NCBI GenBank assembly: GCA_964612675.1
Contig: CAZTDD010000006.1
Coordinates: forward strand, 1-64,000
DNA from: CAZTDD01 sp964612675
GTDB lineage: Bacteria; Hinthialibacterota; Hinthialibacteria; Hinthialibacterales; JAKPRU01
Reading direction: 5' to 3'
DNA length: 64,000 nucleotides
The notes under the pieces are model-generated. The model did no database searches. It was not told the origin of the DNA and saw only the letters and a list, made by a program, of their open reading frames with translations. A program made the position numbers and the translations under genes. Within the stretch, counting starts at the first letter, position 1, and every line of letters starts with the position of its first letter. Of this stretch, positions 51,879 to 59,520 are shown piece by piece.

Positions 51879-52739
51879 ATGAAAATGCCAAAGCTGTTTT
51901 CCTTCATTGTCTTGCTGCTCTTCTGCATCATCCGAGAAACTCCGACAGCGGATGACCTCTGCGCTTCGCCTTGGCCGCCGCCGAAGCACAATAGAGAATG
52001 CTATATCATCGCCCATCGAGGCGTTCACACCGCCGCGCCGGAGAATACCATCCCCGCCTTTGAAAAGGCGATGGAACTCGGTCTCGACTATATCGAAGTC
52101 GACGTCCGCACATCGAAAGACGGACGCCTGTTCATACTGCATAACGACACAGTCGACGCCAGAACCAACGGCAGCGGCACCGCCCGAGAGCTTCTCTGGA
52201 AAGATCTGCGGGATTTGGATGCCGGTTCTTGGTTTGCACCGAAATTTGCAGGCACTCGATTGCCCACGTTTGAAGAGGTGTTACAGCTGACAAAAGGACG
52301 AATCGGTCTATACCTGGACCTCAAAGATGCCGATACAGAGAAAGTGGTTTCCTTCCTTCGCAAGTACGGAATGATAAAAGACGTTGTGGTGTATGCCGAT
52401 GAAGATCAGCTTCTTGACTTTGTCCGTCTGCAACCGAATATCAAAATCATGCCCGATCCCGGAACGCCGGAGCGAACGGGCGAAATCCTCGATCGATTTC
52501 AGCCGAGGGTCGTCGCCTATACCTGGAACGGGATTACAAAGGAATGTGTCGAAAAGTGCCACGCGGCTGGGGCGAAGGTGTTCCTCGATGTGCTTGGAGA
52601 GGGTGACAACAGAGACGGAATGAACCGGGTTCTGGACTGGGGCACGGACGGCCTGCAGACCGACCGGCCGGAGCTGCTCATCGAGGTCTTGGCCGAGCGA
52701 AAGAAGAAAAAACGCCGGTCGGAGATCCAAAAGGAATAG
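51879..52739 (+). CDS. Secreted glycerophosphodiester phosphodiesterase
   Basis: 286 residues from the ATG at 51879. Signal-like N-terminus LFSFIVLLLFCIIRETPTADD. Catalytic motif AHRGVHTAAPENTIPAFEKA, then DYIEVDVRTSKDGRLFILHND with the metal acids and His, YLDLKD, and GTDGLQTDRPELL near the end. It hydrolyses glycerophosphodiesters or related phosphodiesters. It is divergent from the amidohydrolase gene. Confidence 0.88.
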   Translation: MKMPKLFSFIVLLLFCIIRETPTADDLCASPWPPPKHNRECYIIAHRGVHTAAPENTIPAFEKAMELGLDYIEVDVRTSKDGRLFILHNDTVDARTNGSGTARELLWKDLRDLDAGSWFAPKFAGTRLPTFEEVLQLTKGRIGLYLDLKDADTEKVVSFLRKYGMIKDVVVYADEDQLLDFVRLQPNIKIMPDPGTPERTGEILDRFQPRVVAYTWNGITKECVEKCHAAGAKVFLDVLGEGDNRDGMNRVLDWGTDGLQTDRPELLIEVLAERKKKKRRSEIQKE

Positions 52740-52745
52740 AAAAAC

Positions 52746-52773
52746 TTGAAACCGGTCCTTTTCGTTCTATTAT
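52746..52773 (+). promoter_or_regulatory. Probable sigma-70 promoter
   Basis: TTGAAA at 52746-52751 and TATTAT at 52768-52773, 16 bases apart. The leader would include a small hairpin, GGGGTA (52803-52808) with TACCCC (52819-52824), before the gene at 52892. Confidence 0.45.
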
Positions 52774-52891
52774 CAGAGGCAAAGATGTGTAGTGCGTCGG
52801 GTGGGGTAGCGATGAGATTACCCCCTGGAAGAACAGATCAACTTCCGAGGAGTGTAACCCACCACAAAGACATACGGGAGAAATTAGGCAA

Positions 52892-53386
52892 TTGAACACA
52901 AACCACGACACAAACGGACGCGCCGGTGAGCGCATGGTGCTGCTTTATCTGAAAGCGCTGATCTGGTCGGTATTTGTCGCCTACGGCGAGAAAACGATCA
53001 ATTCCATCGCGCAGTGCCTGGATTCGGGCAATGTCAGCGGGGATGATCCAGAACTGGGGGCAACGCATCTTGGTGACGGGCTTCGCTTCCTCGTCCGCCA
53101 TCTACCGACTCCGGATGACCGGAAGACGCTCGCGGAGGCCCTTCAGAATGTGAAAAACTCACACCCGTCGGTCGTCTACCGCAATATGGTCATCGAGGTC
53201 GGGCATTATGTAATGGCGCGTGAAAACATTCCGGATGTCCCCATCGATAGATATGGCGTGATCTATCGGGTTGAAGAAAATCAGGTCAGTGTTTTGTTCC
53301 GATTGCCCGATGGGCAGCTTGTGGATCGTACGATCCATCCGTCGCAGATCACGCCGCTCTATACTCTCACGGTTGGGGAAGATTAG
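52892..53386 (+). CDS. Small soluble protein of unknown function
   Basis: 164 residues, probably from a TTG codon; no better start is seen upstream, and an ATG 14 codons in is possible. Residues 15-100 are helical with ALIWSVFVAYGEKTINSIAQ; residues 115-160 are beta-rich, with YRVEENQVSVLFRLPDGQLVD resembling a small barrel. No signal peptide or known motif. It lies between the phosphodiesterase and the serine hydrolase on the same strand, behind a plausible promoter. Confidence 0.6.
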   Translation: MNTNHDTNGRAGERMVLLYLKALIWSVFVAYGEKTINSIAQCLDSGNVSGDDPELGATHLGDGLRFLVRHLPTPDDRKTLAEALQNVKNSHPSVVYRNMVIEVGHYVMARENIPDVPIDRYGVIYRVEENQVSVLFRLPDGQLVDRTIHPSQITPLYTLTVGED

Positions 53387-53415
53387 TCTCTCGCCGCCGA
53401 TCATCTGAATCAGCA

Positions 53416-54642
53416 ATGAACAAAATTGTCTGCATTTGGTTCTTATCCGCTCTCTTGTTCACTTCAAACACTTACGGGACGGCGCAGCCCGATTTCCAAA
53501 CCTGTCTGGATGAATGCCTGGTTCTGGGGTTTCAGAACGCTCTGGACGATTATGCCGCAAAATTGGAGGGAGCCGGGGCGGTTATGGCCGTGCATATACC
53601 CGGCCAGGGTTTTTGGATCGATGCCGCCGGGAATGCCGACAAAGGCCAAAAGATCCGCGACGAGAATCGGAACGTCGTTCAGGTCGGTACCGTACCTATG
53701 CAGACCGACGATCGCTTTCTTACCTGCAGTATTTCGAAGATGTTTGTGGCCGTGTGTATCCTGCGTCTCGCCGAAGAGGGGAAGATCGCCCTCGGCGATC
53801 GTCTCAGCAAATGGCTCCCCAATATCGAATTGAAGTACGCCGACCGAATGACGGTTCGACAACTCCTCAACCATACAAGCGGTATTCCCTGTTATGTCCG
53901 CTCGGACCCAATGCTGTTCTGGACGTCCTATTTGCCCGATCCTTCTCAAAGGCTCGCGCCGGAGACTCTCGTTTCAAGAATGGTGGAAAGAGAATTCCAA
54001 TTCGAACCGGCGAAAAAAGACGAGTGGTACTACTCGAATACGAATTACGTTCTGCTGGCCATGATTGTTGAGGCAGCCTCCGGGTCGCCCCTCGAAAAGG
54101 AGATGCACCGCCTGATCTTCGATCCGCTGGAACTCACCGAAACGTATTGCGGTGGTCGCGAGACGATTTCGGGCGGCAGAGTGTCCGAGTATTACATGAA
54201 TTCTAAATTCTACGACTGGAATCTCACGTGGTTTCTCGGACCGGGAAATATCGTATCGACAACGAAAGATCTCGCTGTTTTTGCGAACGCTCTTTTCTCG
54301 GGCCGATTATTGTCACAGGATTCGTTGAGAAAAATGCTCGAATCCGTCCCTGCGAATGGGTTTGACTATTTCGATTTGTATGGATTGGGCCTGATGGTTT
54401 TTAACGATACGTTCCCCGGGTCCCGCGAGCTCTACGGCGAATTGGTCGGCCACACGGGGAGTAATCCGGGCGTAAACACAGTTCTGATCCACGGGGTGAA
54501 GAACGGCGTCACGATTGTCGCCCTATCGAACAATGACAAGGATGCCGATGCAGGAAAGGTTTTTCCTCCGGTCATCGAGGCGCTTCGATTGATTGAGACT
54601 TACGGATATGCCGATACGGGGGTCGATTGGTGGAGGTACTGA
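53416..54642 (+). CDS. Penicillin-binding-type serine hydrolase
   Basis: 408 residues. Signal peptide up to about TSNTYGTAQ. Catalytic motifs of class C beta-lactamase/R61 DD-peptidase relatives: S105-I-S-K108, Y206-S-N208 and H346-T-G348. LLNHTSGIP and WYYSNTNYVLL are typical of this group. It may act on peptidoglycan peptides, esters or D-amino-acid peptides; most members are not true beta-lactamases. It follows the unknown gene by 29 bases. Confidence 0.88.
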   Translation: MNKIVCIWFLSALLFTSNTYGTAQPDFQTCLDECLVLGFQNALDDYAAKLEGAGAVMAVHIPGQGFWIDAAGNADKGQKIRDENRNVVQVGTVPMQTDDRFLTCSISKMFVAVCILRLAEEGKIALGDRLSKWLPNIELKYADRMTVRQLLNHTSGIPCYVRSDPMLFWTSYLPDPSQRLAPETLVSRMVEREFQFEPAKKDEWYYSNTNYVLLAMIVEAASGSPLEKEMHRLIFDPLELTETYCGGRETISGGRVSEYYMNSKFYDWNLTWFLGPGNIVSTTKDLAVFANALFSGRLLSQDSLRKMLESVPANGFDYFDLYGLGLMVFNDTFPGSRELYGELVGHTGSNPGVNTVLIHGVKNGVTIVALSNNDKDADAGKVFPPVIEALRLIETYGYADTGVDWWRY

Positions 54643-54654
54643 TTCGGTTTTATT

Positions 54655-54716
54655 GGGAGGGCGAGTCTCCCGACGAGCCGAAAACAATGACAATCGGCTC
54701 AGCGGGAGCTTCGCCC
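54655..54716. repeat. Inverted pair of the 26-bp GC-rich repeat
   Basis: The left arm, starting GGGAGGGCGAGTCTCCCG (54655-54680), and the right arm, ending GGGAGCTTCGCCC (54695-54716), pair over about 22 positions with four mismatches around AAAACAATGACAAT. It lies between the convergent serine hydrolase and pnp genes and could end transcription from either side. Confidence 0.65.
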
Positions 54717-54783
54717 TGTTTTAATGCTGCTGTACTGGGAGGCGATTGACAGTTCCCCCAGTTCAGATTGTGACCATGGTGCC

Positions 54784-57132
54784 TCACCGGTCTCCGCGAC
54801 CGCCGCCTCGGCGTCCTCCGCCGCCACCCCTGTCGGGTCGGCCGCCACCACGGCCTCGATCGCCGCCCCGGTCCGGTCGTCCACCGCCACGGCCTCGGTC
54901 GCCACCGCGGCCACCATCCCGGTTATCCCGGCGTGGAGGACGAGAAGAACGCTGGGTCGGAGCGTCTGGATTCTCTGCGAGTCTCTTGCTCAGGTTGATT
55001 CGGCCAAGGTCGTCGATCTCGATGACTTTCACCAACACCTCGTCGCCTTCCTGGACCGCATCGCTGACTGATTCGACCCGTCCCTGCTCCAGTTCGGAAA
55101 TATGAACCAGACCTTCCTGTCCGGGCAGAATCTCGACAAAAGCGCCGAAGTTCATCAAACGGGTGACTTTTCCTTTGTAGACTTTCCCGACCTCGACCTC
55201 CTCGGTCAGCTGCTCGACCCATTCGCGAGCCTTGCGGCCAACGTCTTCATCGGTAGAACAGATCACGACTCTACCGTCGTCATCGATATCGATCTTGGCG
55301 CCGGTATCGGCAACGATCTGGCGAATCATCTTGCCGCCCGGTCCGATGACGTCGCGAATTCGGTCGATAGGAATCGTGATAACCTGGATCCGCGGAGCAT
55401 AGGGGGAGAGGTCGCTTCGCGGTTCTCCGATCGCTTCGTTCATGCGGTCGAGGATAAACAGACGGCCTTGCCGTGCTTGTGCGAGTGCCCGAGCCATCAC
55501 CTCGCGGCTCAGGCCCTCGACCTTCAGATCCATCTGAAACGCCGTGATTCCGTCCGCCGTCCCGGCAACTTTGAAATCCATATCCCCAAGGTGATCTTCT
55601 ACACCGAGAATGTCGGACAATATGGCAATATCGTCGTTCTCTTTGATGAGTCCCATGGCGATACCGGCCACCTGCTTCCGTAAAGGTACACCGGCATCCA
55701 TCAAAGCAAGCGACCCTCCGCACACAGTCGCCATGGAGGATGAACCGTTCGACTCCAAGACTGTCGAGACAACCCGCAGGGTATACGGGAATTCCTCGTG
55801 CTCAGGCAACAGACCCTCGATGGCTCGTTCCGCTAACGCTCCATGTCCGATCTCGCGGCGACCCGGTCCGCGCATAGGCCGGACCTCGCCGACGCAAAAC
55901 GGTGGAAAACTATAGTGAAGCATGAATTTCTTGTAGTACTCTTCCAGAAGCCCATCGATCTTCTGCTCATCGGAAATCGTGCCCAAGGTGGCGTTCACCA
56001 ACGCCTGCGTCTGTCCTCGTGTAAAAAGAGCGGACCCGTGTGTCCGTGGAATCAAACCGACGGAGATCGAAATCGGCCGGATTTCGTCTGTGCTACGGCC
56101 GTCGGACCGAAGATTCTGCTCCAGGATCGTTCGACGCAACTCTCGTTTTTCGATATTCTCGAAGGTTTCTTTGATCTCCGCCGTCAGTTGTTTTACCTCT
56201 TTCCCGGAGGCATAGACGGCAACTTGTTCAATCGCCTCGCGTGAGGTGATCTGCTCTGGAAGAGAAGCGGTGAACTCACGCTCTTTTTCTTCCACGATCT
56301 TTTCCACGGCTTCGTCACGCAGCGCATCAAGCGCTTCTTGACGTGCGTGTTTATCGCGGATGGTATTCGCCTCAGAAAATCGGTCGCCGACCAGCTGCCA
56401 TACTTTCGCTTCCAACTCGTCGAGAGACGGTGTTGCTTCAAAATCCACCTTCGGCTTGCCGGCGATCTGGCGAAGTTCTTCGATGGCGTCCAGAATCGGC
56501 GACATGTGGTTAAGAGCGAGATCGAACGCAGCCAGCAGGGTCTCTTCCGACTCCTCTTTGGCGCCGCCCTCAACCATCATGATCGCATTGCGCTTCCCGG
56601 CAATGGTCAGATTGACCGTGGAGAGTTCCGTCTGTTCCACCGTTGGATTGACGACGAGTTCTCCATCCACTTTCGCTATACGAATGGCGGACACCGGTCC
56701 ATTGAACGGGATCTCGGAGATCTCCACCGCCGCAAATGAACCAATCATTGCCAGAATGTCCGGGTCATTCTCGTTGTCGAAGGACAAAACGTTGCAGAGA
56801 ACTTGTACTTCGTTGTTAAACCCTTCCGGGAAAAGCGGCCGCATCGGTCGATCGATGCACCGGGACGTAAGGGTTTCTTTGTCCGCGGGGCGGCCTTCAC
56901 GCTTGAAAAAACCACCCGGAAACTTTCCCGCCGCGTGGCGGAATTCTCGGTAATCGACGGTCAGGGGGAAGAAATTGATTCCTTCCCGGGGCGCGGCCAT
57001 CGTCGCCGTCGCCAACACCATACTGTCGCCGTATCGTACAACTACCGAACCACCGGCCTGATTGGCCATTCGTCCGGTTTCGAGAGTAAGTGTTCGTCCC
57101 GCTATCTCGCGGGATACAGTTTGTATAGCCAT
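54784..57132 (-). CDS. pnp: Polyribonucleotide nucleotidyltransferase with Arg/Gly-rich tail
   Basis: 782 residues, start after AGAGGAG. Two RNase PH-like domains (about 10-220 and 320-540; KREGRPADKETLTSRCIDRP, RGQTQALVNATLG, MGLIKENDDIAILSDILG), a KH domain (VIGPGGKMIRQIVADTGAKI) and an S1 domain (GKVTRLMNFGAFVEILPGQE). It degrades RNA from the 3' end with phosphate. After the S1 domain come about 50 residues of RGG/DRGRGGGRP repeats, which are not in E. coli PNPase and probably bind RNA or protein. Downstream of rpsO in the usual order. Confidence 0.97.
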   Translation of the reverse strand: MAIQTVSREIAGRTLTLETGRMANQAGGSVVVRYGDSMVLATATMAAPREGINFFPLTVDYREFRHAAGKFPGGFFKREGRPADKETLTSRCIDRPMRPLFPEGFNNEVQVLCNVLSFDNENDPDILAMIGSFAAVEISEIPFNGPVSAIRIAKVDGELVVNPTVEQTELSTVNLTIAGKRNAIMMVEGGAKEESEETLLAAFDLALNHMSPILDAIEELRQIAGKPKVDFEATPSLDELEAKVWQLVGDRFSEANTIRDKHARQEALDALRDEAVEKIVEEKEREFTASLPEQITSREAIEQVAVYASGKEVKQLTAEIKETFENIEKRELRRTILEQNLRSDGRSTDEIRPISISVGLIPRTHGSALFTRGQTQALVNATLGTISDEQKIDGLLEEYYKKFMLHYSFPPFCVGEVRPMRGPGRREIGHGALAERAIEGLLPEHEEFPYTLRVVSTVLESNGSSSMATVCGGSLALMDAGVPLRKQVAGIAMGLIKENDDIAILSDILGVEDHLGDMDFKVAGTADGITAFQMDLKVEGLSREVMARALAQARQGRLFILDRMNEAIGEPRSDLSPYAPRIQVITIPIDRIRDVIGPGGKMIRQIVADTGAKIDIDDDGRVVICSTDEDVGRKAREWVEQLTEEVEVGKVYKGKVTRLMNFGAFVEILPGQEGLVHISELEQGRVESVSDAVQEGDEVLVKVIEIDDLGRINLSKRLAENPDAPTQRSSRPPRRDNRDGGRGGDRGRGGGRPDRGGDRGRGGGRPDRGGGGGRRGGGRGDR

Positions 57133-57503
57133 GAAAATTCTCCTCTTAAGAGTTAACTAATGGAAATGGTTTTGCACACGCGCAGGCAAAAAGACATACG
57201 ACCGGGACTGGAGAACAAACCCGTCTTTTCCGGCAGAGCTACCCACTCGGATTGGACCGGCGTTCCCGCCTGGTATGAGTATCTTATTGTTCGGCGCATT
57301 GGTGCCTGGTACCGGCAGAGCGAAGAGTCGGGGGGAAGGGGAGAATTAACGAATAGCAGGAGGCCTGAACTTTCTCGACTGCACCCTGACTAGGACGACC
57401 AAGCTCCTGGTACGGAGCTTCGACCTCCTAATCGGGGTGCTTGAAAAAATCCTACAGCGTAGCCTTCCTGACGCACTCGTTTTATTCTCCGGAGCCGATT
57501 CCC
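57133..57503 (-). promoter_or_regulatory. Long leader between rpsO and pnp
   Basis: 371 bases without a gene. A perfect hairpin AAGCTCC-TGGTAC-GGAGCTT sits at 57401-57420. A weak CTAC/GTAG stem followed on the minus strand by six Ts (57444-57462) could partly end rpsO transcription. In other bacteria the pnp leader is a site of autocontrol by PNPase and RNase III; that is only an analogy here. Confidence 0.4.
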
Positions 57504-57773
57504 TTACCGTCGTAGACCCAACCGGCTGATGATTGAGCGATACCGCTCCACTTCATGTTTCTTCAAATAATCCAGCAGCTTCCGCCGCTGATTCACCATC
57601 ATCAACAGTCCACGTCGAGAGTGGTGATCCTTCTTGTGCGTCTTGAAATGCTCCGTCAAGTTTGAGATTCTCTCGGATAAGATAGCGATCTGAACCTCGG
57701 GCGAACCGGTATCGCTATCGTGTATCTTGTAGTCTGTGATGAGCTCGTTCTTTCGTTCGACTGTAATGGACAA
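57504..57773 (-). CDS. rpsO: 30S ribosomal protein S15
   Basis: 89 residues, exactly the family length, beginning with TTG at 57773, four bases after an ideal GGAGGTGATACA site (57774-57785). Reads SITVERKNELITDYKIHDSD, GSPEVQIAILSERI, HFKTHKKDHHSRRGLLMMVN and RSIISRLGLRR. S15 binds 16S rRNA early in assembly of the small subunit. The TTG start is unusual for such a highly expressed gene and may hold down its translation. Confidence 0.95.
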   Translation of the reverse strand: MSITVERKNELITDYKIHDSDTGSPEVQIAILSERISNLTEHFKTHKKDHHSRRGLLMMVNQRRKLLDYLKKHEVERYRSIISRLGLRR

Positions 57774-57862
57774 TGTATCACCTCCAATACGGTTCCTAAT
57801 CTCAGATCGCACCGGAATTACGTTACCACGCAATGGTCCTCCGCGGGAGGCCCGTCGCATCT

Positions 57863-58783
57863 TCAGGCGAAAACTTTAATCGGTTTCACCGCTCGCATAT
57901 TGCCGCCCATCCCCGTAATTTGGTCGGATGGCAGCAGCGCTTCCCCTACTCCCAAGAGTTGTCCCTGGCGATCGACAACACGCAGCAGATCGCCGTTTCC
58001 AAACGGCGCGGTTTGACGTACGACCGCAATCCCCAAAAGGGGTCGACCCGCCTGGAGGCTCTGTGTGCCCTCCGTGCCAACCACGACGGAAGGCATTGTC
58101 GAGAGCGACTCGTTGACCGATGCCAAACTCGCCCGGACGTCTTCGGGACCTTTCATACCTTCCAATTCCACAGCATCCTCGATGCTGAAAGCTCCACAAC
58201 GAGTCCGGATAAGGTCGGACATGACACCGCCCGGTCCCAAAGCCTGACCGAGGTCATGACACAATGTGCGGACATACGTGCCCTTCGAACACACCACACG
58301 AAACATGATGTGCGGAAGGGAGATATCCTCGATTTCTATATCATGGATCGTGATTTTACACGGTTCACGCTTCACTTCGACTCCCTTACGGGCCAGTTCA
58401 TACAGTCGCTTGCCGCGGTGATGTTTCGCTGAGACCATCGGCGGCGTCTGGAGTTGGGGACCGACAAAACGCTGAAAGGTCTCCCGGATGGTCGACTCCT
58501 CGATATCGCCGACTTCACGCTCTTCGACCACTTCCCCGGTCACATCCTGGGTAGTCGTGATAATCCCCAGCTGAAGTTGCACACGGTATTCTTTGTCCTG
58601 AGCCACCAGAAACTCCTGGACACGGGTGGCGTGCCCCAAACACAGCGGCAATACGCCGGTCGCCATCGGATCCAGGGTCCCCGTATGCCCGACCTTGCGG
58701 ATCCCGGCGATTCGGCGCACAGCATCCACAACGTCGTGCGAAGTCATGTTCGGGGGCTTATCGACGTTTAAGACCCCGTTCAA
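57863..58783 (-). CDS. truB: tRNA pseudouridine(55) synthase
   Basis: About 306 residues if begun at TTG 58783, which gives the family N-terminus NGVLNVDKPPNMTSHDVV and starts just after the rbfA stop. An ATG at 58837 would add 18 residues, has no ribosome binding site and overlaps rbfA by 50 bases. The catalytic Asp is in GHTGTLDPMATGVLPL; RKVGHTG, KEYRVQLQLG and CSKGTYVRTL are conserved. It makes pseudouridine at position 55 of tRNA. The C-terminal PUA-like part (about 235-305) is present. Confidence 0.93.
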   Translation of the reverse strand: MNGVLNVDKPPNMTSHDVVDAVRRIAGIRKVGHTGTLDPMATGVLPLCLGHATRVQEFLVAQDKEYRVQLQLGIITTTQDVTGEVVEEREVGDIEESTIRETFQRFVGPQLQTPPMVSAKHHRGKRLYELARKGVEVKREPCKITIHDIEIEDISLPHIMFRVVCSKGTYVRTLCHDLGQALGPGGVMSDLIRTRCGAFSIEDAVELEGMKGPEDVRASLASVNESLSTMPSVVVGTEGTQSLQAGRPLLGIAVVRQTAPFGNGDLLRVVDRQGQLLGVGEALLPSDQITGMGGNMRAVKPIKVFA

Positions 58784-58787
58784 TCCT

Positions 58788-59171
58788 CTATTCTTCTCCG
58801 TCCTCTGACGGTTCTGTTTGGTCGCCGAGATCGACATGTTTCAAAATCTCCAGAATTCGATTCGCCCGGTCATAGGAATCGTCCAGCACAAAATTCAGCT
58901 CAGGGGTATACTTCAAACGAATTCGTTCTCCCAGTAGACGGCGCACATGGCCGGCCCCTTTGCTGAGCGCTTCCTCTGCTTCCTCCCGATCTTCCGGTTC
59001 GCCGAGACACGCGACGTAAACACGCGCGTGTTGAAGATCCTTGCTGGTGCGTACTTCGGTGATCGACACTCCGGCCAACCGGGGATCCTGCATTTCCTGC
59101 AGAAGGATCTGGCCGATCTCCTGCTTCAATAGCTCATTTACCTGAAACATCCTTCGCGAGGAGGATTTCAT
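58788..59171 (-). CDS. rbfA: 30S ribosome-binding factor A
   Basis: 127 residues from the ATG at 59171, after GAGGGA (TTG at 59186 is an in-frame alternative). RMFQVNELLKQEIGQILLQEMQDPRL, VRTSKDLQHARVYVACLG and RIRLKYTPELNFVLDDSYDRANRI are diagnostic of this KH-like factor, which helps maturation of the small subunit. It is followed by truB with a probable four-base gap. The acidic tail ends EDGEE. Confidence 0.95.
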   Translation of the reverse strand: MKSSSRRMFQVNELLKQEIGQILLQEMQDPRLAGVSITEVRTSKDLQHARVYVACLGEPEDREEAEEALSKGAGHVRRLLGERIRLKYTPELNFVLDDSYDRANRILEILKHVDLGDQTEPSEDGEE

Positions 59172-59191
59172 TGGTTCGTCCCTCAATAGTA

Positions 59192-59476
59192 TTAGAAGAG
59201 TTCAGTGTGGAACTCCAGGACTTCCACATCGGGGCAGTTATCGACCACCCGAAATATCCGCTGAAGGGTCTCTTCCACGCGATATTGTTGTCCTGCCACA
59301 ACAGAGAACGCTAAGTCCGCCCTTTGCCATGTATCCAGGCCATCCGTCTCCGCGAGCGAGACGTTGAACTTGCTGCGGATCCGATCTTTTAATCCACGCA
59401 AAACGTGGCGTTTCGCCTTCAGACTATCCGCCGACGGAATGCGGACAGCGATTTCCAACAGCCCCAGATAGGTCAT
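59192..59476 (-). CDS. ylxP: DUF503 family protein (YlxP-like)
   Basis: 94 residues. The family pattern is clear: VRIPSADSLKAKRHVLRGLKD, FNVSLAETDGLDTWQRADLAFSVVAG and LEFHTELF. It is nearly always encoded between infB and rbfA in bacteria that have it, as here. Its role is unknown, probably linked to ribosome maturation. Gaps to its neighbours are 44 and 20 bases. Confidence 0.93.
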   Translation of the reverse strand: MTYLGLLEIAVRIPSADSLKAKRHVLRGLKDRIRSKFNVSLAETDGLDTWQRADLAFSVVAGQQYRVEETLQRIFRVVDNCPDVEVLEFHTELF

Positions 59477-59520
59477 GAGAGATCACGGCAAAAACCGAAT
59501 TGGAAGCTAATACCGACACG

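Noticed and set aside
54746..55105. Proline/arginine-rich reading frame on the plus strand opposite the pnp tail
   Set aside because: It is the complement of the Arg/Gly repeat tail of PNPase; the composition follows from the GC-rich repeats and it has no start site or family.
57133..57503. tRNA or small RNA gene between rpsO and pnp
   Set aside because: The hairpin at 57401-57420 is isolated; I could not build a cloverleaf or find a T-loop consensus.
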